The position numbers and the translations under genes were made by a program. A DNA stretch of 64,000 bases, taken from the NCBI GenBank assembly GCA_002344355.1, contig DDTN01000014.1, positions 62,001 through 126,000 on the forward strand, read 5' to 3'. The stretch's first letter is position 1. The number at the start of each line of letters is the position of its first letter. The notes beneath the pieces are model-generated. The model had not been told where the DNA came from. It worked only from the letters and a program-made list of their open reading frames with translations, and searched no databases. This document shows, in pieces, positions 58,185 through 64,000 of this stretch. Source of the stretch: Proteobacteria bacterium UBA2363. GTDB lineage: Bacteria; Pseudomonadota; Gammaproteobacteria; Xanthomonadales; UBA2363.

Positions 58185-59669
58185 GTGCCGACCGCAATCG
58201 CGCGGCGCACGGCGGTGCCGGTCCGGCTGCTGGCAGGCGCCCTGGCGCTGGCCGCCGCGGCACCGGCACTGGCCGGTGCCGAACTGAGCGAGGCCGGGTG
58301 CTGGTTCGATGCCGGCGCCGATGGCCGGACCCGCTGCGCCTGGCTGTCGCCCTCGCGGCAGGACGCGGCCGCCGCCACCCGCCTGCCGGTGGTGGTCCTG
58401 CGCCAGCAGCCGGACCGGGCCAGCCGGCGCGCCGTGATCTACCTCACCGGCGGCCCGGGCGCCGGCAGCGACCTCGACGGCGATGGCCTGCGCTTTGCGC
58501 GGATGTGGCGCGCGCAGCTGGGCCTGCGCCAGGACCTGGTGCGCTACGACCAGCGCGGCACCGGCCGGGCGCAGCCACCGCTGCACTGCCAGGGCAACGA
58601 CGTCCACCTGCGCAGCGTGCTGGCCGGACCCGGCGACTACGGCCAGCGCATGGCCAAGGCCGCGAAGTTCCTGCTCGACTGCGCCCGGCAGGTGTCGGCG
58701 CAGGACCGCGCCGCCGGCCTGTACGGGACCGCCACGGCGGCCGCCGACCTGCGCGAACTGATGGCCACCCTGGCCAGCGTCCACGGCTACCGTGCCTTCG
58801 CGCTGTTCGGCGAGTCCTACGGCACCCGTCTGGCCATCGAGGCGGTGCGCGGCGGCGACGTGCCGGTCGACCGGCTGGTGCTGGATTCGGTCTACCCACC
58901 CGGCAGCGGCGCCGCCATGGCGATCCTGCCCGAGGATTTCGAGCGGCTGCTGGCCTCGATCGACGCACGCTGCCGCGCGCTGGCAGCCTGCGCGGCCCAT
59001 GAGGGCGGCATCCGCACCGCCTTGCGTCGAGCGCTCGACCGGCTCGGCGAGGCGCCCCTGCAGGTCGTCGCCCGGGACCTGTACCGGAGCCAGCCCGGCC
59101 TGGCGATGCGCATCGACCGCCAGGACCTGGTGGACGTGCTCATCTCCGCACTCTATGGCGAGGATCGGACAGCGCAGTTCCCCGGGCTGCTCGACCGCCT
59201 CGCCGTCGGCGGTCCGGATCCGCACTGGCAGGCGCTGTTCGACGAGGCGGCGACCCAGTGGCTGGACCCGACGTTCAGCCCGCTCGCCCACCACCTGATC
59301 GGCTGCCGCGACAATCCGCCGCTCGATCCCGCCAAGCTGGACAAGCAGCTCGCCGCCTGGCCGCTGTTCGCCGACGTGCTGCGGCCGCAGCCGTGGCAGT
59401 ACGCCTTGTGCGACTGGATGGGCGTGCCGGCGCAGCCGCTGGACACCGACTGGGTGGTCCGCATGCCGACCCTCCTGCTCAGTCGCCGGATCGACCCGGC
59501 CACGCCCCTGCACCACCTGGAGCCGGTGCGCCATCGCTTCGAACGGGCCGAACTTCAGGTGATGCCCGGCGCCGGGCATGGCGTGACCTTCGCCGATGCC
59601 GAGATCACCCGGCGCGTCGGCCGGTTCCTGGACGGCGATCCGGATCCGCTCGATCCGCAATCGCGTTGA
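58185..59669 (+). CDS. Secreted alpha/beta-hydrolase peptidase (proline iminopeptidase-like)
   Basis: 494 aa. Signal peptide (LLAGALALAAAAPALAG). Alpha/beta-hydrolase core: oxyanion motif IYLTGGPGAGSD, QDLVRYDQRGTGRAQPPLHC, nucleophile Ser211 in ALFGESYGTRLAIEA, Asp in SRRIDPATPLHHLE and His in VMPGAGHGVTFAD. GGPG plus DQRGTG is the signature of S33 prolyl and tripeptidyl aminopeptidases. Cys pairs in the cap fit a periplasmic or secreted location. GTG 58185 follows GCGAGG. Likely part of peptide scavenging together with the other secreted proteases of this genome. Confidence 0.83.
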   Translation: MPTAIARRTAVPVRLLAGALALAAAAPALAGAELSEAGCWFDAGADGRTRCAWLSPSRQDAAAATRLPVVVLRQQPDRASRRAVIYLTGGPGAGSDLDGDGLRFARMWRAQLGLRQDLVRYDQRGTGRAQPPLHCQGNDVHLRSVLAGPGDYGQRMAKAAKFLLDCARQVSAQDRAAGLYGTATAAADLRELMATLASVHGYRAFALFGESYGTRLAIEAVRGGDVPVDRLVLDSVYPPGSGAAMAILPEDFERLLASIDARCRALAACAAHEGGIRTALRRALDRLGEAPLQVVARDLYRSQPGLAMRIDRQDLVDVLISALYGEDRTAQFPGLLDRLAVGGPDPHWQALFDEAATQWLDPTFSPLAHHLIGCRDNPPLDPAKLDKQLAAWPLFADVLRPQPWQYALCDWMGVPAQPLDTDWVVRMPTLLLSRRIDPATPLHHLEPVRHRFERAELQVMPGAGHGVTFADAEITRRVGRFLDGDPDPLDPQSR

Positions 59670-59676
59670 GGGCTGC

Positions 59677-59737
59677 GGGGGAGCGATCCGACGGTCGGCC
59701 GGCTGGCGGGCGGGCGCTCCCCCGGCCTTGCCGACCG
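59677..59737 (+). repeat. Interleaved inverted repeats (possible pseudoknot or terminator)
   Basis: Two perfect pairs in A-B-A'-B' order: GGGGGAGCG (59677-59685) with CGCTCCCCC (59715-59723), and CGGTCGGC (59692-59699) with GCCGACCG (59730-59737). Begins eight bases after the peptidase stop. The stems can form together only as an H-type pseudoknot; otherwise they compete. No T-run follows. The rest of the 333-base gap to 60003 holds no recognised gene. Confidence 0.4.
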
Positions 59738-60002
59738 CCGAGCTCCCGGGTCTCCCGCCGTTCCAGGCGACCTGGCCGCGCAGCCGCGGAGGGCGAGGCG
59801 TCGATGCGAACAGGCCGTGACCGGTCAGCGACCGGCGTCGATCCTCACCCACGATTCACGACCGTCGAGGCGTCGTGAGCTTCGTGCGACGGGTTCACGC
59901 ATCGCCCACGAAACCCCGGCGATCGCTCACTCCAAGGCCACGGCTCGCCGGCAACGATGCGGAACACGCAGCACGTCGCCGTCTTCCACCCAGGGGTTCG
60001 CC

Positions 60003-61490
60003 ATGAAACCAGTCCTTTCCTTGCTCGCCGCGGCAGCGCTCGGCCTCGCCGCGCTGCCCGCCTTCTCCCAACCCGGCGGCGCGCCCACCGCCCGCCTGCA
60101 GGTCGCGCACCTGGCGCCGTTCGCCCCGGGAGCGGGGACCGCCGTCAACATCGCGCTCAACGGCAGCACCGCGCTGTCCGACGTCAGCTACGGCGAATCG
60201 ACCGCCTACATCGAACTGCCCGCGGGCAGCTACCTGGTCGAGATCTTCCCGGTCGGCAGCGGCACGGCGGCGATCTCGGCCAACGTGAACCTGGATGCCG
60301 GGGTCGACTACACCGCCATCGCGGTCGGCAACGGCGCGCAGCAGCCGCTCGGCCTGCTCGCCCTGGTCGACGAGCCGACCGCACCGCCGGCCGGCGACAT
60401 CCGCCTGCGCCTGGGCCACCTCGCGCCGTTCGCCTCCGGCGCCGCGGTGCTGGCCGATGTCCGCCTCGAGGACGGCACGCCGGTGGTCGAGGGCGTGACC
60501 TTCGGCGACGTCACCGGCTACCTCGGCCTGCCCGGCGGCAGCTACGACCTGCGGGTCACCGCGCCGGGCGACAGCGCGACCCTGATCAACCCGCTGCCGG
60601 TCGACCTGCCGGGCGGCACCGTGATCCGCGCCTTCGCCGTCGGCGACGGCGTCAACCAGGACCTGGGCGTGTTCGCCCTTCCGCAGGGCGCGCCAGGCTT
60701 CTTCCTGCCGCTCGGCACCACGCCGCCGCCCGGCACCGCGCGCCTGCAGGTCGCCCATCTGGCGCCGTTCGCGCCCGGCGCCGGCACCGCGGTCGACATC
60801 GCCCTGAACGGCACCACCGCGCTCAGCAACGTCAGCTACGGCGCCTCCACCGGCTACCTGGATGTGCCTGCCGGCGATTACCTGGTCGAGATCTTCCCCG
60901 TCGGCAGCGGCACCGCGGCGATCAGCGCCAATGTCAGCCTGGCCGCCGACACCGACTACACGGCGATCGCGGTCGGCAACGGCAGCAACCAGCCGCTCGG
61001 CCTGATCGCCCTGGTCGACGAGCAGACGCCGCCGCCGGCAGGCGACATCCGCATCCGGGTCGGCCACCTCGCACCGTTCGCTTCCGGCGCCGCAGTGCTG
61101 GCCGACGTTCGCCTCGAGGACGGCACCCCGGTGGTCCCCGGCGTGACCTTCGGCGACGTCACCGGCTACCTGGCCCTGCCGGGCGGCAGTTACGACCTGC
61201 GCATCACCTCACCGGGCGGCGCCACCACCCTGATCAATCCGCTGCCGGTCAACCTGCCGGCCGGCACCCTGATCCGCGTGTTCGCCGCCGGCGATGGCAG
61301 CAACCAGCCGCTCGGCGTGTTCGCGTTGCCGCAGGGTTCGCCGGGCAGCTTCCTGCCGCTCGGCACCACGCCGCCGCCGACCACCGGTGGCGTGCAGGCG
61401 GTGCCGTCGCTGGCCGCCTGGGGCGTGCTGCTGCTCGGCGCCCTGGTGGTGCTGCTGGCCGCCGGCCGCCTGCGGCGCGCGGTGTCATGA
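60003..61490 (+). CDS. Surface protein with four DUF4397 modules and IPTL-CTERM anchor
   Basis: 495 aa. Signal peptide MKPVLSLLAAAALGLAALPA. The rest consists of two long tandem copies of a 216-residue unit, each with two DUF4397-type beta modules (RLQVAHLAPFAPGAGTAV... and RLGHLAPFASGAAVLADVRL...). Repeated strings include YLVEIFPVGSGTAAISANV, DVRLEDGTPVV-GVTFGDV and VFALPQG-PG-FLPLGTTPPP. The C-terminus VPSLAAWGVLLLGALVVLLA followed by GRLRR is an IPTL-CTERM sorting tail: a V-P-S/T-L-x-x-W-G motif, a membrane span and a basic end. Such proteins are thought to be handled by an exosortase-type system. Function unknown, probably cell-surface or matrix. Confidence 0.82.
   Translation: MKPVLSLLAAAALGLAALPAFSQPGGAPTARLQVAHLAPFAPGAGTAVNIALNGSTALSDVSYGESTAYIELPAGSYLVEIFPVGSGTAAISANVNLDAGVDYTAIAVGNGAQQPLGLLALVDEPTAPPAGDIRLRLGHLAPFASGAAVLADVRLEDGTPVVEGVTFGDVTGYLGLPGGSYDLRVTAPGDSATLINPLPVDLPGGTVIRAFAVGDGVNQDLGVFALPQGAPGFFLPLGTTPPPGTARLQVAHLAPFAPGAGTAVDIALNGTTALSNVSYGASTGYLDVPAGDYLVEIFPVGSGTAAISANVSLAADTDYTAIAVGNGSNQPLGLIALVDEQTPPPAGDIRIRVGHLAPFASGAAVLADVRLEDGTPVVPGVTFGDVTGYLALPGGSYDLRITSPGGATTLINPLPVNLPAGTLIRVFAAGDGSNQPLGVFALPQGSPGSFLPLGTTPPPTTGGVQAVPSLAAWGVLLLGALVVLLAAGRLRRAVS
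60087..60734 (+). repeat. Tandem repeat unit 1 (648 bp)
   Basis: First copy of an in-frame 648-bp (216-codon) direct repeat inside the DUF4397 gene, beginning ACCGCCCGCCTGCAGGTCGC. Very similar to the next copy over its whole length. Confidence 0.8.
60735..61382 (+). repeat. Tandem repeat unit 2 (648 bp)
   Basis: Second copy, directly abutting the first; begins ACCGCGCGCCTGCAGGTCGC and ends just before the IPTL-CTERM tail. Differences are mostly synonymous or conservative. Confidence 0.8.
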
Positions 61491-61757
61491 TGCGGTAGCG
61501 ATCGATACCGTCCGATCTTCCCGGCGACGGCGGCGCGGGCAACCAGCCCCGCCGTCGTCCTGGCGCAGGTACGGCAGTTCCGGCAGGCCGTTCACACCGA
61601 CGGGCCGATCACCTTCCGCCACCCTCGCCCGGCGCCGCGGCCCGCCACTCCCCGACCCGCGCCAGGCTCGCTCGGGCGTGCCGTCGGGCACCGCCTCGTT
61701 GCCGGTGCGCCGCCTCCGAGCCTGTACTCGGCGTCTGTTTCCCGGCAGGCGGACGCA

Positions 61758-62865
61758 TTACCAGCCCTTGAACAGGCTTCCGTCCGCGAAGTCCCAGAGC
61801 AGGACCATGTGGCCGCGCCAGTCCCAGTCCTGGTCGGACAGCGGCGCCTCGATACCGATGTTGAGCGCCACGTGCCCGCCGCGCGTGAGGCCGATCCGGA
61901 CTTGCGGCAGCACGCTCCATTGCATGCGGTCGCCCTCCCCGCTGAGGAAGGGCGTCCGTGCCACCAGTTCGACACCGGGAAATACGCGGCGCGGCCAGGG
62001 GGTCCAGCGATGATGCAGGGCCGCGGCGACCTCGACCTCGCCAAGGTCGAGGTCGTCCAGGGGAAGCACGGCGCGGGCGCTGCCCTGGAGGATCCAGCGA
62101 TCGGACCAGGCACGAGCCCAGGCCAGGGAAGGTTGCAGGGCCAGCGACCGGTCGCCTTCGAGCGGGACAGCAAGCACCAGGCTGCCCCGATCGAGGCCCT
62201 CTGCAGGTTCCAACCGAGCACATGCTTGTACCCGAGCTGGACCTCCCGGGCCCGTGAAGTGCAGCCGTCGTCGGCATGCACCAGCTCGGCGATCAACTGG
62301 CCTCGGCGGCCCACCCGCTTCTCGACCTCCAGCACGTTGCGCAGTTCGTCCACGCCATCGCGCGAGGTATGGCGGAGCTTCCAGACCACCTCGTCCTCGG
62401 GGAAGGCCTTGCGCGTCCGCAACGCCAGGAAGTAGTTAAGCTCGCCGGGTGGATAGCCCGTCGTGTCGGCCAGCGACTTGACGTAGGCGACGACATCGCG
62501 CACCTGCGCTGCGGTCAGGACGCCGCCTTGGGCCGGCATCTGGGCCGACAGTCCCATGGCATGGCCACCGTGGCTGATCACCATGGCCCAGTCCGGTGCC
62601 GGCTCGCGACTGTTGAACAGCGGGTCGGACAGGTCGGCAGGCGGGGGGTCCAGGGCCGCTGCGACCGGACTGTCGGGCCCGGGCCGGCCAGTCGCGCCGT
62701 GGCACATCGCGCAGTGATCGGCATAGAGGCGCGCGCCAGCGGCAAGGTCGGCGGCCTGCGCCGGCACCGTGGCCGACAGCGGCAGCGCGACCGCCAGAAC
62801 CGCGGCAAGCAACCCAGGGAATCTGGCAGGAAGGGCCACCAGCGTGGCATCGACGAGCGGCTCAT
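61758..62865 (-). pseudogene. Frameshifted secreted c-type cytochrome with C-terminal beta domain
   Basis: The middle frame encodes a class I cytochrome c (AGARLYADHCAMCHGATGRP, CxxCH; then MPAQGGVLTAAQVRDVVAYV) running into EVQLGYKHVLGWN. Near 62213 the sense continues only in another frame (EPAEGLDRGSLVLAVPLEGD ... GHVALNIGIEAPLSDQDWDW, stop 61758-61760), an outer-membrane-like beta-rich domain. One missing base (or two extra) would restore it. A second shift is likely near the start: ATG 62865 has a perfect AGGAGG five bases upstream and gives MSRSSMPRWW, but in a different frame from the hydrophobic signal LLAAVLAVALPLSATVPAQA. An intact start in the main frame (GTG near 62841 or ATG 62908) is possible. 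Either a decaying gene or sequence errors. Neighbouring genes suggest a metal-resistance context. Confidence 0.65.
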
Positions 62866-63241
62866 CGGAGCCTCCTGCGGCAACGCGCCACGGCGCGACA
62901 GCAGGCATTGTCGACTGCCTGGCCCGACCGTGGCGGAACGGGACTGGTTGCGGTTTGCCTTTCGTTGCACGCAAGCGTTCCTGCAACGCCGGCTGCCGGC
63001 TGCCTGGCAGCGACCGGTCGCGCCGCGGCAGGCGGCCGTCGCGATGGCCCGGCAGCCGCCTTCAGGCCGCAGCAGCCGGGCAGGCGCGCCGGGCGATCCC
63101 TCCCGCCGCCTGACGGCACGAAGCAGGGGTACCAGGCGTGGTCGGCGGTCGGGGTGCAGTATCGGTGGCGGCTGATCGAGGTCAGGGCGGGGGGCAGGCG
63201 CAGGGCTTACGGTACACAGGCGATCCACCCTTGGCCCGTGC
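62866..63241. other. Intergenic region before the metal-efflux-like genes
   Basis: About 376 bases between the cytochrome gene and the small gene at 63242, transcribed divergently from each other. No convincing gene. The first bases hold the AGGAGG for ATG 62865. The stretch CTTACGGTACACAGG (near 63207-63221) is the only AT-richer part close to 63242 and might hold that gene's promoter; no clear box is defined. Confidence 0.4.
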
Positions 63242-63604
63242 ATGTCCAAGCGCCATCTCCATCGCCGCTGGTACCGACTTTGGCTCCCGCTCGTCCTGCT
63301 GGTGTTCGTGCATTGCCACGTCGCGGCCTTGGCGACCGCCGGAGAACCGGATGCCGGGGTTGCCGCGGCTGACCCGGCCGGCGACTGCCACGATCCCGGA
63401 GGCAGTCCGGACCCCGCGGAAACCGACCCCTGCCCGCAGTCGGAATCGGTGGCTTCCGGCACGCTGGCGGTCGCCCACCCGCCGTTCGCGGGTGCCGCGT
63501 ACCTGGCCGCAGCCACATCCCGCCGGCAGCTCCGGCTGCCCGATCCCGGCCGGATCCTGCGCCGGCCGCCCTGCCTGGCCGAGCTCTGCCGGCTGCTGAT
63601 CTAG
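63242..63604 (+). CDS. Small secreted protein before a TolC-family gene
   Basis: 120 aa. Basic start MSKRHLHRRWYRLWLP, hydrophobic signal LVLLVFVHCHVAALATAG, then an acidic stretch with GDCHDPGGSPDPAETDPCPQ and a C-terminal basic part ending PCLAELCRLLI. Several Cys and His (HCH, DCH, DPC) could bind metal. Short proteins of this kind commonly stand first in czcCBA/cusCBA-type operons of gammaproteobacteria, which fits the TolC-like gene 68 bases downstream. No defined family. The coding call rests on the signal peptide and position. Confidence 0.55.
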   Translation: MSKRHLHRRWYRLWLPLVLLVFVHCHVAALATAGEPDAGVAAADPAGDCHDPGGSPDPAETDPCPQSESVASGTLAVAHPPFAGAAYLAAATSRRQLRLPDPGRILRRPPCLAELCRLLI

Positions 63605-63671
63605 CCCTCCCCGACAAACCGGCGGCCGTCCTCGACGGCCTTCCTGTCCTCTCGTCGGGAGATCCACCACC

Positions 63672-64000
63672 ATGCACGTCCATCCTGTTGCCGCGGCGCC
63701 ATGTTGCCGCCTCGTTCCACCGCTGCCGAGTCGTACATCCGCCGCTGCCTGCCTGCGCCCCCTACTTCTGTGCGCGACGCTCTGCCTGGGCGGCCAGGCC
63801 TACTCCGCGCCCTCCCTGTCCCTTGAGGACGCCATGCGCGCGGCGTTGGCCGATTCGCCGATGCTGGACAGCCGCAGGTCCATGGAAATAGCGGCAGCGG
63901 AGGACGCCGGGCGCGCGGATGCCTTTCCGGATCCGCGATTGACCCTGGCCATCGATGACCTTCCGGTCGCGAGAAGGCCTGCGGGCAGCATGGGCGATGC
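63672..64000 (+). CDS. TolC-family outer-membrane efflux protein, 5' part
   Basis: The first 109 codons are visible; the gene runs off the window. Signal peptide-like start (LRPLLLCATLCLGGQAYS), then SLSLEDAMRAALADSPMLDS, RRSMEIAAAEDAGRADAFPD and PRLTLAIDDLPV. The order L-x-L-x-x-A-x-x-x-A-L-x-x-x-P...A-x-x-x-P-D-P-R-L is the opening of CusC/CzcC-type channel proteins. Probably the outer-membrane component of a heavy-metal RND system, with adaptor and pump genes expected just downstream. ATG 63672 is the first start in frame after the ribosome-binding region. Confidence 0.8.
   Translation, partial: MHVHPVAAAPCCRLVPPLPSRTSAAACLRPLLLCATLCLGGQAYSAPSLSLEDAMRAALADSPMLDSRRSMEIAAAEDAGRADAFPDPRLTLAIDDLPVARRPAGSMGD

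Noticed and set aside
1..64000. CRISPR arrays, IS elements, prophage, tRNA or rRNA genes
   Set aside because: No regularly spaced short repeats, transposase or integrase motifs, terminal inverted repeats, or cloverleaf/CCA-ending sequences were recognised in the gaps; gene density leaves little room for them.

Overview
This 64 kb window is a very GC-rich, densely packed bacterial chromosome segment. Gene content and protein style point to a gammaproteobacterium of the Lysobacterales (Xanthomonadales). Supporting marks are a mrcA/pilMNOPQ divergent pair, PhoPQ-like regulators next to a PepSY protein, a zinc-independent L31, a BigR-type sulfide regulator and an IPTL-CTERM surface protein. The assignment is inferred from gene content; no rRNA or tRNA gene was seen. 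Coding is close to continuous, with many TGATG/ATGA overlaps. Nothing looks like an integrated phage, IS element or CRISPR array.

Layout. (1) 1-5454: end of a universal stress protein, dusA, a CtlX-like guanidine-modifying enzyme, a PepSY protein, a PhoP/PhoQ-like two-component system and a lipoprotein. (2) 5477-14540: a surface-glycan cassette. It has an ABC-2 permease and short Wzt-like ATPase, a methyltransferase on the minus strand, and, divergent from it, an 1852-residue protein joining methyltransferase, sulfotransferase, coiled coil and four GT2 domains, then a further GT2 enzyme. (3) 14598-23107: a gingipain-like C25 peptidase, mtfA, birA-coaX-SPOR, rpmE2 and gltA. (4) 23301-27132: a tandem duplication of a two-gene unit (small secreted protein plus secreted HExxH metalloprotease with a PA insert). 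(5) 27166-38194: a conserved hypothetical gene, mrcA, and divergently pilMNOPQ, followed by a large Ig-like-repeat lipoprotein and a clear hairpin terminator. (6) 38337-45928: dicarboxylate symporter, GH172 enzyme, SpoIID-domain protein, transketolase and a SHOCT lipoprotein. (7) 46036-55027: a sulfide-stress locus. Rhodanese, BigR-like repressor and persulfide dioxygenase lie on one strand; sulfide:quinone oxidoreductase, a DUF2892 protein, an RND pump with its adaptor, a periplasmic CxxCH heme protein, OsmC and thioredoxin 2 lie on the other. (8) 55100-61490: S1/P1 nuclease, corA, gapA, an alpha/beta-hydrolase peptidase and a repeat-built IPTL-CTERM surface protein. (9) 61758-64000: a frameshifted c-type cytochrome, a small His/Cys-containing secreted protein, and the start of a TolC-family gene that probably opens a metal-efflux CBA operon running off the window.

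Two groups stand out as coherent and possibly undescribed systems. In the glycan cassette one polypeptide carries the modules that O9a-type O-antigen systems split between a chain terminator with a coiled-coil ruler (WbdD) and a multidomain polymerase (WbdA), with a sulfotransferase where WbdD has a kinase. In the sulfide locus two opposed operons share one AT-rich control region, in which predicted promoters on both strands use the same -10 stretch and a 12-bp dyad overlies it; the plus-strand operon couples sulfide oxidation to an RND pump and a heme protein.

Most predicted promoters in the window show only a TAnnnT -10 element, often inside GGCTAnnnT, without a clear -35. Functional statements rest on motif and family recognition by eye; no database search was possible.
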